Shown here in pieces: positions 50,453-61,022 of a stretch of DNA of 64,000 bases. Below the pieces are notes generated by a model. It had not been told where the DNA came from, made no database searches, and was given only the letters and a program-made list of their open reading frames with translations. Location of the stretch: NCBI GenBank assembly GCA_050331295.1, contig JBHJGZ010000001.1:1-64000 (forward strand). Direction: 5' to 3'. A program made the position numbers and the translations under genes. The DNA is from Kuafuiihalomonas sp050331295. GTDB lineage: Bacteria; Myxococcota; Kuafuiibacteriia; Kuafuiibacteriales; Kuafuiibacteriaceae. Positions within the stretch are counted from its first letter, which is position 1, and every line of letters starts with the position of its first letter.

Positions 50453-51760
50453 TCAGTGCTGGACGCCGAGTGCGGGGTCGAGGTCGAGGCGTTCAGCCAG
50501 ACGAATCAGGACGACTTCGTTGTTGTCGATCTCAGGTGGCCGTCCGACCGAGAAGGGATAGTTGTTGTCGTTCGCGACCAGAATCGTGCGACGGTCGATC
50601 ACCAGAACATCCTCGATGGTCACGAACGGCATGGAGTAGATCCGGCTGCCATCCCGATTCAGGTCTCGCGGGTCCAGAATGAGGAGAAGATCCACCAATT
50701 CTCGTTTGGCGACGAAGCCGTCTTCATCGACTTCCGAGAAGTCGATCAGGAAGATCTTCTTGAATTCAGCCGATTCGGCCTGACCGCCATCTCGCTCGAT
50801 GATCAAGAACTCGTTCTCGTTCACCGGTGTGATGTCTCCTATCGCATGGTTGGGTTGGTCCAGCTGATAGAAGCCAACGAAGCCCGTGTACTCGCTCGCG
50901 TTGGCGTCGAATTCGTAGATGCGAACCGCGCCCTCCGGATCGCCGTCCACCGTACCTTCGAGTACCGGATAGAGAATACTTCGGTCCGGACTGAACGCCA
51001 TGCCTTCGAAGCCGCGTGACCCCGAAAGGTTGGCTTCATCCGGATTCGTCAGGAAGGGGTTCTGAGGCGATTGAACCGTGGACGAGAAGTCGAGCTCGCC
51101 ATTCACGACGTTGGGCGTCTCGATCGGCGCCTCGATCAATCTTCCGTTTGGTCCGAAGTGAAGGAGGAAGGGACCGAATTCGTCACCTACCCAGATGTCT
51201 TCGTAGGCGCCGATGACAAAAGACTCGATGTCGAAGTCCGCTCCGGTCAGAAGCCGCCTGGGCGAGCGCTCGCGCTGGATGGGAAAAGAAATCAGTCGGA
51301 GCGGGTCCCGAAGTGAAATGAACGTGTCGATCGCGACGCCGCCCGAGTCCCGTTGGATATCGGTTGGGAACAGGTCGAGAAAGGCCGAGACATTCCGGCG
51401 GATCCGATTGCGCGTGAAACCGGGCCGCGCCTGGTAGATGCGCAGAAGGTAGTCTGCGCTGTTGCTTTGGCCGCCGAATCCGTTGTCGGAAAGAAACCAG
51501 AAAACATCGCTGGCTCCGGGCGCGAACTGGACGCCGCTGAAGCCTTGGATCGGTTGACCCGGAAACGGACCTTCACGCCCGTTTGCCGAGATGAACTCGC
51601 CACTGCCATTGTCCTGACCCGACAATGGTCCGGGCGCGAAGCTGTCCGAAGGGAGCGACGAGAAGCCGATCAGCCGGTTGTCACCCGATGCTGCCTCGCC
51701 GAGGTTCGGGAGGGAGAGAAAGATCAAAGAAAGTACAGTCGTATAGATTGTCGTGCTCAT
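50453..51760 (-). CDS. Exported esterase-like phytase-domain protein
   Basis: A 435-residue protein with a signal peptide (YTTVLSLIFLSLPNLGEAAS). The mature part is a beta-propeller-like protein of the esterase-like phytase family: GFSGVQFAPGASDVFWFLSDNG, AYEDIWVGDEFGPFLLHFGPNG, and GFEGMAFSPDRSILYPVLEG with NNEVVLIRLAE at the end. The DNGFG and GDEFGP motifs are found in all family members and may bind calcium and phosphate. Extracellular phosphate release is possible; it may instead be a lactonase-like propeller. ATG 51760 marks the signal peptide. Convergent with the dehydrogenase gene. Confidence 0.85.
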   Translation of the reverse strand: MSTTIYTTVLSLIFLSLPNLGEAASGDNRLIGFSSLPSDSFAPGPLSGQDNGSGEFISANGREGPFPGQPIQGFSGVQFAPGASDVFWFLSDNGFGGQSNSADYLLRIYQARPGFTRNRIRRNVSAFLDLFPTDIQRDSGGVAIDTFISLRDPLRLISFPIQRERSPRRLLTGADFDIESFVIGAYEDIWVGDEFGPFLLHFGPNGRLIEAPIETPNVVNGELDFSSTVQSPQNPFLTNPDEANLSGSRGFEGMAFSPDRSILYPVLEGTVDGDPEGAVRIYEFDANASEYTGFVGFYQLDQPNHAIGDITPVNENEFLIIERDGGQAESAEFKKIFLIDFSEVDEDGFVAKRELVDLLLILDPRDLNRDGSRIYSMPFVTIEDVLVIDRRTILVANDNNYPFSVGRPPEIDNNEVVLIRLAERLDLDPALGVQH

Positions 51761-52072
51761 TGTTCGAGAGCCCGCAAGGGCGTGAACACTCTGCCGATCA
51801 GCGATGACGAGTGCGTAACAAGAATCGCCCGTCTCGGAGGAGGCGCTCAAAACAGAGTCTGCAAGACACTCGCCAGGTGGTTCGATTCCGAGAGGAGCGT
51901 GTCGTAACGGATCTTGGAAGTCTGTCGCGTTCGAGCAGCACGCCCAAGACCAGGCCCTACATCCGATTGTTTCTGCAACGGCACAGGGCCTCAACATTTC
52001 GTGCAAATCGAAGCCCTCCTTTTTGTCCCTGGGTCGACGCGGACATGGCGGCATGTTCAGAGTCTGTCGACA
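51761..52072. other. Intergenic region between divergent genes
   Basis: About 310 bases between the phytase-like gene and the NAD(P)H-hydrate epimerase gene. All frames are short and Arg/Ser-rich. Both promoters should lie here but I cannot point to boxes. No repeat or RNA structure is evident. Confidence 0.5.
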
Positions 52073-52831
52073 ATGGCTGGTGTGGAAACCATCCCCCGGT
52101 TCGCAGGGGCGATTCCATGGCTGACGACCGAGCAGATGGTGGAAGTCGACCGGGCGATGATCGAGGACTATCGGATCGAACTCATCCAGATGATGGAGAA
52201 CGCCGGCCGTGCGCTGGCGCAGGTCGCTCGAGCCCGCTTCCTCGGAGGCTCTCCCGAAGGCCGAAGGGTCCGGGTCTTGGCCGGGCCGGGCGGCAACGGC
52301 GGGGGTGCCATGGTTTCCGCTCGCCGACTGGCGGCCTGGGGCGCCGAGGTCGAGGTGTTTCTGTCCGCAGACGAGAACCGCATCACGCCCGTACCGCAGC
52401 ACCAGCTCGATATCCTCCGGCGAATGACGCTCCCGGTGCGGAAGGCGACCGAGGACCGTCCGGAAGATGTCGACCTGGACCTGATCCTGGATGGGATCAT
52501 CGGCTATTCGCTCAAGGGAGCGCCTCGTGGTCCCGCCAAGACGTTGATCGAATGGACCAACTCGCAGACCTCGCCCGTCCTGTCTCTCGATGCCCCTTCC
52601 GGTGTGGATACGACAACGGGTCACGTCTACACCCCGGCCATCGAGGCAACGGCCACGATGACCTTGGCTCTCCCGAAAGAAGGGTTGCGGGGACCAGGGA
52701 TCAACACGCATGTCGGTGAGCTCTACCTCGCCGATATCAGCGTGCCTCCGAGCTTGTACGCCGCGCCCGCCCTGGGACTTTCCGTTCCGGCGACCCTGTT
52801 CGCCAGCTCTGATGTCGTGCGGTTGACCTGA
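52073..52831 (+). CDS. nnrE: NAD(P)H-hydrate epimerase (YjeF N-terminal domain)
   Basis: A 252-residue YjeF_N protein repairing R-NAD(P)HX to S-NAD(P)HX. Motifs: PWLTTEQMVEVDRAMIEDY, LIQMMENAGRALAQVAR, LAGPGGNGGGAMVSARRLA (the nucleotide-binding loop), DGIIGYSLKG with the Asp ligand and VLSLDAPSGVDTTTG. It lacks the C-terminal dehydratase (NnrD) domain usually fused in bacteria, so the ADP/ATP-dependent dehydratase must be elsewhere. ATG 52073 begins family similarity. It follows no clear operon partner. Confidence 0.9.
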   Translation: MAGVETIPRFAGAIPWLTTEQMVEVDRAMIEDYRIELIQMMENAGRALAQVARARFLGGSPEGRRVRVLAGPGGNGGGAMVSARRLAAWGAEVEVFLSADENRITPVPQHQLDILRRMTLPVRKATEDRPEDVDLDLILDGIIGYSLKGAPRGPAKTLIEWTNSQTSPVLSLDAPSGVDTTTGHVYTPAIEATATMTLALPKEGLRGPGINTHVGELYLADISVPPSLYAAPALGLSVPATLFASSDVVRLT

Positions 52832-52963
52832 CCAGGGCGCGGGGAGCGCGCAGCGCGGGCGAGGCCCGACGAAGTGAATCGAGCCGAGGCGACCGTCGCC
52901 TCGGACGAGGTTCCATTCGGGAATCGACCTTGGTTGGGCGCCCGTCGGAGGCTGGTCCAGGGC

Positions 52964-53578
52964 CTACTCGGCATCGAGCAGCTTGAGCGTCAGCGGGGGG
53001 CCGACGTGAAGCACGCCCACGAATCGGGTTTCAACATCTCTCGGCGGGGAACATTCGAGTCCGCATTCGGTTCCGACGCAGCCGGGTGCGGGGAAGCACC
53101 CGCTTTCGATCATTTCGGCGCCTCCCACTAGGAGAGGCGCTTCACACTGATTGCAGCATGGGTCGTCCATCGTGCAGGGCCGCAGCGTACAGCGAACCGT
53201 GCCGGTGGTGGCGGCGCCGACGACCTGGATGATCTCGCCGTCCAAGGCGGCTGCGCGATCGGCCAACTCTTCGGCCGGGATGACCGCGACCGGAACCACG
53301 TCGCATGTCTCGCTTTCGTCCATGGGCGCGCCTTCGTCGCCCGGGTCCTGCGCTGGGCCCAAATCTGGAAGCGGTCGGGGCTTCAAATCGGGCATCGGAC
53401 CGCCTTCGCTCGCCTCGGACTCTAGGACCACGGTTACGCTCGCGTCGCCGGAACTCGACGCGTCAATGGCGCCTGCATTTTCTACAACCTTGGAATCTTC
53501 GGAAGGGCTTCCGTTCACACATCCCGTCGCCACCCCGAAGCAGACTGACGCAATGCTAAGTCTGACTCGACACGTCAT
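52964..53578 (-). CDS. Cys-rich lipoprotein, hypothetical
   Basis: A 204-residue lipoprotein: the leader ends in FGVATGC, followed by a Ser/Asp/Glu-rich linker of 90 residues. The C-terminal domain has at least nine Cys (RCTLRPCTMDDPCCNQC, then SGCFPAPGCVGTECGLEC) that could make disulfides or bind metal. Beta strands such as GEIIQVVGAATTG and RFVGVLHVGPPLTLKLLD flank them. No known family is recognised, though small Cys-rich lipoproteins of this layout are frequent in Myxococcota. Convergent with the epimerase gene. Confidence 0.75.
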   Translation of the reverse strand: MTCRVRLSIASVCFGVATGCVNGSPSEDSKVVENAGAIDASSSGDASVTVVLESEASEGGPMPDLKPRPLPDLGPAQDPGDEGAPMDESETCDVVPVAVIPAEELADRAAALDGEIIQVVGAATTGTVRCTLRPCTMDDPCCNQCEAPLLVGGAEMIESGCFPAPGCVGTECGLECSPPRDVETRFVGVLHVGPPLTLKLLDAE

Positions 53579-53988
53579 AGGGTCTTGTACGCTTCCGATC
53601 GTCCGGAACGCTAGCCCTCGAGGGCGGTGAAGGGCTACGCGTCGGCCGGACCTGACAGACGGTGACGAGCTCGAGTGCGTACGCATCGATGCACGCCATG
53701 CGCGAACGGTCAGTGCAGGTTGCGTTGTTTCGAAAACGCGAAGCCACACCCTTCACGTCGGTTACTGATCTATTCACCCGCCGCATGAAGAGTACTGGCT
53801 TACGGATCTGCGCGTGACTGCAGAAGATGCGATCGCTACCGGCACTTCGCTCGCGTTGACCCTCGAGAAGAAGGTCGCTTAGCGTCCATCTCAGGACCGG
53901 GTTCGCGTGTTCGTCGTTTGATACGACCGATTCGAATCGGTCCTTGGCTTCTGTTCCATTCCGTCTCGACCATCATGAGGAGGGTCTC
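53579..53988. other. Intergenic region upstream of poly-aspartate protein
   Basis: About 410 bases. A short plus frame from about 53785 reads EYWLTDLRVTAEDAIATG then TSLALTLEKKVA and stops at 53881; it has no start but looks protein-like and may be a gene remnant. Near the end lies an 18-bp perfect palindrome (53925-53942). The ribosome site gaggaggg is at 53976-53983. No RNA gene is visible. Confidence 0.45.
53925..53942. promoter_or_regulatory. 18-bp perfect palindrome, candidate operator
   Basis: The sequence gaccgattcgaatcggtc is a perfect 18-bp palindrome with no spacer. Its right end lies 46 bp before the GTG at 53989, about where a regulator would sit on a promoter. The expected number of perfect 18-bp palindromes in 64 kb of random DNA is well below one. 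It resembles a TetR- or other dimer-binding site, but no nearby regulator is implicated. Confidence 0.45.
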
Positions 53989-56301
<2,313 letters not shown>

Positions 56302-56362
56302 GTGAGCCGAGTCCGGCGCTTCGGAGCAGGGTTCGCACCGGGGCTTACCGATCCCCCGACAC

Positions 56363-56395
56363 GTTTCGCGCTGGCGCAGGGTGTCAGCGCGAAAC
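56363..56395. terminator. Hairpin between convergent genes
   Basis: Perfect 11-bp inverted repeat gtttcgcgctg (56363-56373) / cagcgcgaaac (56385-56395) with an 11-base loop. It lies 62 bp after the poly-aspartate gene and 23 bp before the LysR stop of the opposite strand, so it can serve both genes. No T-run follows on the plus strand. Confidence 0.6.
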
Positions 56396-56399
56396 CTGA

Positions 56400-56440
56400 G
56401 CCTTCGTCAGGCTCGCCTCAGGTCAGAGCCTGACGAAGGC
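56400..56440. terminator. 15-bp hairpin spanning the LysR stop codon
   Basis: Perfect 15-bp inverted repeat gccttcgtcaggctc (56400-56414) / gagcctgacgaaggc (56426-56440), loop of 11 bases. It covers the last codons and stop of the leftward LysR gene (stop at 56418). Placed in tandem with the 56363-56395 hairpin, it probably ends or stabilises transcripts of the convergent genes. Confidence 0.6.
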
Positions 56441-57299
56441 CTTCGGCGACGGTTTCGACGAAGGTCGTAGTGCGGGCGCTTCGGTGCGTTTCCGAGTGCA
56501 AGAGCACGTGTACGGGGAGCGAGCTGGGCGTCCAGCTCGGGAGCACGATCCTGAGGCGATTCTTCGTCAGATCCTGCGCGACGAGCCAACCCGGGAGCAC
56601 CGTGATCCCCCGGCCGGCCAAGGTCCAATCCCGTAGCGTCGGGAGATGGTTGCTGGCTCGACGACCGCGCAAGTCCACCCAGGCCACCTGACCCCGACGG
56701 TCCAGACGCAGCCGGGACGTCTGCTGGCCGGTAAAGGATAGGAGTTCGTGCCGCGCCACATCCCGCGGATGCCGAACGGCAGGGTGGGCATCGAGGTACG
56801 CAGGGCTGGCCACGAGGTGTCTCCTCATCTCCCCCAACTTTCGGGCCCGCAGTGACGAGGCATGGAGCTGGCCGAGCCGGAAGGCGACATCCATCCCCGC
56901 ACTCACGAGATCGACGAAGCTATCCGTCAGCTGGAATTCGAGACGTACGTTGGGATGCGCATTCGCAAAGTCGTCCAGAAGAGGGGCGATCACCACCTGA
57001 CCGAAACCCACCGGCGCCGTCACCCGAACGGTACCGGTCAGAGTCTCACGGACGGAATCCGTGGCCTCGTCCACCGCCGCCAAGAGCCGACGACCAGCCA
57101 CGAGATAACGCTCGCCTTCCGGCGTCAGAGTGGAACGCCGAGTCGTCCGACGGAGCAGCGAACAGCCGAGATGCTCCTCCAACGATTGTAGGGAGCGGCT
57201 GGCGTGGGCTTGAGACACCCTGTGTTCTTTGGCGGCGGCCGAAATGGTCGATCCTTCGGCCACACGGACAAAGATGGACGTCCATTCCACCAGACTCAT
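56418..57299 (-). CDS. LysR family transcriptional regulator
   Basis: A 293-residue LysR regulator. The HTH has AEGSTISAAAKEHRVSQAHA then SRSLQSLEEHLGCSLLRR, and the effector domain begins GTVRVTAPVGFGQVVIAPLL near residue 90. It is divergent from an alpha/beta-hydrolase gene; the 105-bp gap holds two dyads likely to be its operators. It probably senses an aromatic or acid substrate of the hydrolase, but the ligand is unknown. The gene ends inside a 15-bp hairpin. Confidence 0.92.
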   Translation of the reverse strand: MSLVEWTSIFVRVAEGSTISAAAKEHRVSQAHASRSLQSLEEHLGCSLLRRTTRRSTLTPEGERYLVAGRRLLAAVDEATDSVRETLTGTVRVTAPVGFGQVVIAPLLDDFANAHPNVRLEFQLTDSFVDLVSAGMDVAFRLGQLHASSLRARKLGEMRRHLVASPAYLDAHPAVRHPRDVARHELLSFTGQQTSRLRLDRRGQVAWVDLRGRRASNHLPTLRDWTLAGRGITVLPGWLVAQDLTKNRLRIVLPSWTPSSLPVHVLLHSETHRSARTTTFVETVAEGLRQALT

Positions 57300-57316
57300 G
57301 GATTCATCCTCACGAG

Positions 57317-57340
57317 GATAGATCCTATCTGATTTGAATC
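57317..57340. promoter_or_regulatory. Two dyads between LysR and hydrolase genes
   Basis: The dyad gatag-atc-ctatc (57317-57329) and the dyad gatt-tg-aatc (57331-57340) lie side by side, 18-41 bp upstream of the LysR ATG at 57299 and 65-88 bp before the hydrolase ATG. Their position in a divergent LysR promoter region makes them likely recognition sites. Confidence 0.45.
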
Positions 57341-57404
57341 ATTTCGGAAGAATCGAAGAAGGCGCAGTCTCCCCCCGAGGCCGTGAAGCCTCTGGAGAAA
57401 CGAG

Positions 57405-58214
57405 ATGACAAACACACTGCTCAATCACGAAGTCTTTGGAAACGGACCCGAGCTGGTCGTCTACTTGCACGAGTTCTTCGGCTCGTTGAGGACATGGGAC
57501 CCGATTCGGCGGTACCTCGATAGGAGGCGCCGGACCCACGTGTTCGCTGATGTGCCCGGTTACGGTGGTTCCCGACGGCTGGAGGGCCCCTTCGAAGCCG
57601 AACGCATTCACCTTGAGGTCAATACCCTCGTGGATGCTTTGAACTTCGATCGATTCCACCTTGTCGGTCACTCGATGAATGGTCGGACGGTAGCGATAGC
57701 TCTCAACGCCGATGCCTGCGGCCCCCAGAGGATCATGTCGGGCGCAGCCATTACGCCCGTACCGGCGTCCGGCCTGCATATCGACGCGCAGAGCCGTGAT
57801 TTCTTCCGGGAGACCATCCGCAGTGACGACGCGCTAACTCAGGCCATCTCTGGGTTAACCAGCGGGCGGCACGGCCCGAGCTTCGTCGCGTTCAAGGTGG
57901 ACCAAAACCGACGAACATCAAACTCGGATGTCATGGAGGCGTATCTGGCTCATTTGATCTTCGATCCCGAACCGGGACGGTCTCTGCAGAAGGGGTCAGT
58001 CAACACGCCATTGCTGATGGTTAATGGCCGCTTCGACATGGAGAACATGCGGGAGCAGGCCCAGAAGAAGACGATTCCGGAGTCCTTCACCCACACCGAG
58101 TGGGTCGAGATGCAAGCCTCGGGTCATTACCCGATGGACGAGGAGCCCGCTGCCCTCGCCACGGTACTCGAGGGCTTCTGGGAACGGGTCGCATCGCCGA
58201 AGACGTCCACCTGA
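57405..58214 (+). CDS. Alpha/beta fold hydrolase
   Basis: A 269-residue alpha/beta-hydrolase with a nucleophile elbow VGHSMNGRTVAIA (Ser in GHSMNG), oxyanion-region VYLHEFFGSLRTWDPI and catalytic acid/His candidates in NGRFDMENM and SGHYPMDEEP. Substrate not evident; relatives include esterases and C-C bond hydrolases. Divergent from the LysR gene and likely regulated by it. It has no signal peptide, so it acts in the cytoplasm. ATG 57405 lies in sequence that keeps family similarity from the first residues. Confidence 0.88.
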   Translation: MTNTLLNHEVFGNGPELVVYLHEFFGSLRTWDPIRRYLDRRRRTHVFADVPGYGGSRRLEGPFEAERIHLEVNTLVDALNFDRFHLVGHSMNGRTVAIALNADACGPQRIMSGAAITPVPASGLHIDAQSRDFFRETIRSDDALTQAISGLTSGRHGPSFVAFKVDQNRRTSNSDVMEAYLAHLIFDPEPGRSLQKGSVNTPLLMVNGRFDMENMREQAQKKTIPESFTHTEWVEMQASGHYPMDEEPAALATVLEGFWERVASPKTST

Positions 58215-58244
58215 TGTAGGGCAGCGCTGGCGTTGGATGTGGAT

Positions 58245-58970
58245 CTATTCCTCCTTCGCCTCCAAGAGTGCCCGCTGTTTTTCGAGGATGCGTGAGCGCG
58301 CGTCGATCAGGCTCTTTCGGGCCTGAGCTGCGGACTGCATGGCTTCCGCGTGCTTTCTGGCCGTGCTGAGAAACTGATCCTCTTCCTTTCGGAATTCTTC
58401 CTGAAGCTTCAAGAGCTGCTTCGCGCCCTTCGTGTCGTTGGGCTCGACGGCGTAGTCGTTCAAGCGTTCCCGCTGTTCCCTTATCTTGGCTTCCCGACTC
58501 AGGACTTCGAGCTCCAGAGCGTGAGCCTCGACTTCTCTTTCGGCCCATTTCAATTCTGCTTTGCGCATCTCGACAATCTTTTCGATGACCTCCTTTCGCT
58601 TCTTCATGAGCACCAGCTTGCGCTCGTGAGACTCCTTGGTCACCTCGTCGTCCTTTGTCTTGGCCACTTTGATTTGAGCTTCGAGACTCTCGATTTCTGC
58701 CTTGACCGAAGCCAGCGCCGAGATGGCGGAAGCCTCCATCTCGGCCGCCGACTGCAGACGACGAGAAGCCTCTTCTTCTCTTGCTTTCGCTGTCTGATGG
58801 GCCTCGCGAAGGGCGTCCTCATCCCGTGACGGAATGACGTCGAGTGCGGCTGGGGTATCGGCTTCGGGCAGAACCGGAGGTACGGCAGCGTGGCCGGTGG
58901 TCAGGGATGAGAGAAAGACCCATGAAAAGAGAGCAAAGCAGATCGAAGTCGTCGGTGCTGGGTTTCGCAT
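58245..58970 (-). CDS. Exported coiled-coil protein, hypothetical
   Basis: A 241-residue protein with a signal peptide (TSICFALFSWVFLSSLTTGHA) and then one very long charged coiled coil from residue 50 to the end (EEEASRRLQSAAEMEASA, VEAHALELEVLSREAKIREQ and more). Heptads are continuous, with two or three short breaks, so it should form an extended dimer or antiparallel bundle in the periplasm. No known domain. It may act as a scaffold or an OmpH-like chaperone. ATG 58970 is supported by the signal peptide. Confidence 0.8.
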   Translation of the reverse strand: MRNPAPTTSICFALFSWVFLSSLTTGHAAVPPVLPEADTPAALDVIPSRDEDALREAHQTAKAREEEASRRLQSAAEMEASAISALASVKAEIESLEAQIKVAKTKDDEVTKESHERKLVLMKKRKEVIEKIVEMRKAELKWAEREVEAHALELEVLSREAKIREQRERLNDYAVEPNDTKGAKQLLKLQEEFRKEEDQFLSTARKHAEAMQSAAQARKSLIDARSRILEKQRALLEAKEE

Positions 58971-59238
58971 GACCGCCTCGAACGTCGAGCGGACCGTGTG
59001 GTCAAGAGGGTCCTGCGCAGTACGTGGGACGAAATGGTTGGTGAAGAACTCGTCCATCAAGCCAGTCGCCGGTCATCGTTCAGCGATGCCCCGATGTGCC
59101 GTGTCACTTCTCAGAAACGGTAACCGGCCGAAAACCACCGGGAAATCGGGGCCAACCAGAGAGAAATCACCTGGATTGGCGTCAAAGGTCCGGCGGCCGG
59201 CCTTGGCGAATCTGCAAGGATTGCTTCATAGTGAAAAG

Positions 59239-60081
59239 ATGGCGAAAGCCGAAACGAACGGCGCCGCCGCGCGCTATCAAGCCCCCCCGGACCCCAAGAA
59301 ACAGGACAGGCTCTCGTCCAAGAAATACGAGAGCGAGCTCAAAAAGCTCCACGTCGAACTGGTCAAACTGCAGTCCTGGGTCGTCGCGGAGGGCAAGAAG
59401 GTCGTCGTGATCTTCGAAGGACGCGATGCGGCGGGAAAAGGAGGCACCATCAAGCGCCTCACGGAGCCTCTCAATCCACGGGTCGCTCGGATCGTGGCCC
59501 TGGGCAAGCCAACCGAGCGGGAGAAGACGCAATGGTACTTTCAGCGCTACGTCGCCCATCTTCCGGCGGCGGGGGAGATCGTGATCTTCGATCGCAGCTG
59601 GTACAACCGAGCCGGCGTCGAGCGGGTGATGGGCTTTGCGTCTGAAGACGACGTCCGCGACTTCTTGCATGCCGTCCCCGTCTTCGAGCGCATGCTGGTT
59701 CGGTCCGGCATCTCGCTCCTCAAGTACTGGTTCTCGGTCAGCAAAGACGAGCAAGAGAGGCGCTTCAAGGACCGTATCGAGCATCCGACCAAGCGTTGGA
59801 AGGTCAGCGAAATGGACCTCGAGTCCAGGATGCGGTGGGACGACTTCTCCCGCGCCAAGGACGACATGTTCGCCCACACCGATCTGATTCATGCACCATG
59901 GTACGTGGTCGAAGGAGACGATAAACGGCGAGCGCGCCTCAATTGCATCTCCCACTTCTTGGGCCAGTTCGACTACAAGAGCCACATTCGTCCCAAGATC
60001 GAGCTCGAACCTCGCCCCGACCGCAACACGTACATTCGCCCCCCGTACGATGAGCAGAACGTCGTGCCCCGGAGGTTCTAG
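59239..60081 (+). CDS. ppk2: Class I polyphosphate kinase 2
   Basis: A 280-residue PPK2 that transfers phosphate between polyphosphate and nucleotides. Walker A GRDAAGKGG is at residues 61-69, the lid KPTEREKTQWYFQRYVAHLP at 90-109, and Walker B FDRSWYNRAGVERVMGF begins at 117. The length and conserved PTEREKTQWYFQRY motif place it in class I (NDP to NTP). It has a 55-residue N-terminal extension with a Lys-rich stretch. No ppk1/ppx gene is adjacent. ATG 59239 follows gtgaaaag. The enzyme may support stress survival along with the USP nearby. Confidence 0.93.
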   Translation: MAKAETNGAAARYQAPPDPKKQDRLSSKKYESELKKLHVELVKLQSWVVAEGKKVVVIFEGRDAAGKGGTIKRLTEPLNPRVARIVALGKPTEREKTQWYFQRYVAHLPAAGEIVIFDRSWYNRAGVERVMGFASEDDVRDFLHAVPVFERMLVRSGISLLKYWFSVSKDEQERRFKDRIEHPTKRWKVSEMDLESRMRWDDFSRAKDDMFAHTDLIHAPWYVVEGDDKRRARLNCISHFLGQFDYKSHIRPKIELEPRPDRNTYIRPPYDEQNVVPRRF

Positions 60082-60207
60082 GCGAACCTCCCCTGAGCCG
60101 CCGTCAATTTGAACTCCCGATGATGGGCTCCGCCTGGCCGAGCCTTCCACCCGCATTGACAGTCCGCCTGCCTCGCCCGCTCTAGTAGCGGTGAGGTCCG
60201 AAGGTTC

Positions 60208-60996
60208 ATGGTACGGCGCATCATCGACTTATCGATGCCGATTGAAAACGACGTGCGGTCGGATCCGCCGGGCTATGAGCCCCGCATCGAGTACCTGACA
60301 CACGACCAGACCGTGGAAGACATCGTTCAGTTTTTCCCCGGCTTGCAGCCCCAAGACCTGCCGGATGGTGAAGCATGGGCCATCGAGTGGATCCGGCTCA
60401 TGACCCATAACGGCACTCATCTCGATGCGCCCTATCATTTTCACTCAACCATGAACGGCGGACAGCGGGCCATCACCATCGACGAGGTGCCCCTCGATTG
60501 GTGCCTACAGCCAGGCGTCAAACTCGACTTCCGGAATTTCGATGACGGATATGTCGTGAAGCCGGAAGACGTCACAGCGGAGCTCGACCGCATCGAACAC
60601 GAACTCCAGCCCCTGGAGATTGTCGTCGTCAACACGCGGGCAGGAGGTCGGTACGGGCACGACGACTACATTGCGGCGGGTTGCGGGATGGGTCGCGACG
60701 CAACCTTGTTCTTGCTCGAGCAGGGCATTCGGTTGACGGGAACCGATGCGTGGAGCTGGGACGCCCCCTTCGTGCACACCAAACAAAAGTATGCCGAAAG
60801 CGGTGATGCGACGCTGATATGGGAAGGCCACAAAGCCGGAAGGGACATCGGATACTGCCACCTCGAAAAGCTCCACAACCTGGAGGCGCTGCCGTCGGAC
60901 GGTTTCATGATCAGCTGCTTTCCAGTGAAAATCCGCGGCGCGTCGGCGGGCTGGACCCGCGCCGTCGGAATCGTAGACGGCACCCAGCCCACGTGA
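60208..60996 (+). CDS. Cyclase family protein (kynurenine formamidase-like)
   Basis: A 262-residue metal-dependent amide hydrolase of the cyclase family (KynB-like fold). The signature HNGTHLDAPYHF at about residues 67-78 provides metal-binding His/Asp; a second His lies in RYGHDDYIAAGC and further candidates in LIWEGHKAG and YCHLEKL. Members hydrolyse N-formylkynurenine, isatin or other cyclic amides; no kyn genes are adjacent, so the substrate is not assigned. ATG or GTG alternatives are not needed, the gene starts MVRRIIDLSMPIEND as in relatives. Confidence 0.9.
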   Translation: MVRRIIDLSMPIENDVRSDPPGYEPRIEYLTHDQTVEDIVQFFPGLQPQDLPDGEAWAIEWIRLMTHNGTHLDAPYHFHSTMNGGQRAITIDEVPLDWCLQPGVKLDFRNFDDGYVVKPEDVTAELDRIEHELQPLEIVVVNTRAGGRYGHDDYIAAGCGMGRDATLFLLEQGIRLTGTDAWSWDAPFVHTKQKYAESGDATLIWEGHKAGRDIGYCHLEKLHNLEALPSDGFMISCFPVKIRGASAGWTRAVGIVDGTQPT

Positions 60997-61022
60997 AGAC
61001 AAACGGAGCGCGGTCTGGTTGT

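Noticed and set aside
53931..53940. ttcgaatc-like sequence as the T-loop of a tRNA
   Set aside because: It belongs to an 18-bp palindrome and no acceptor, anticodon or D-arm can be folded around it.
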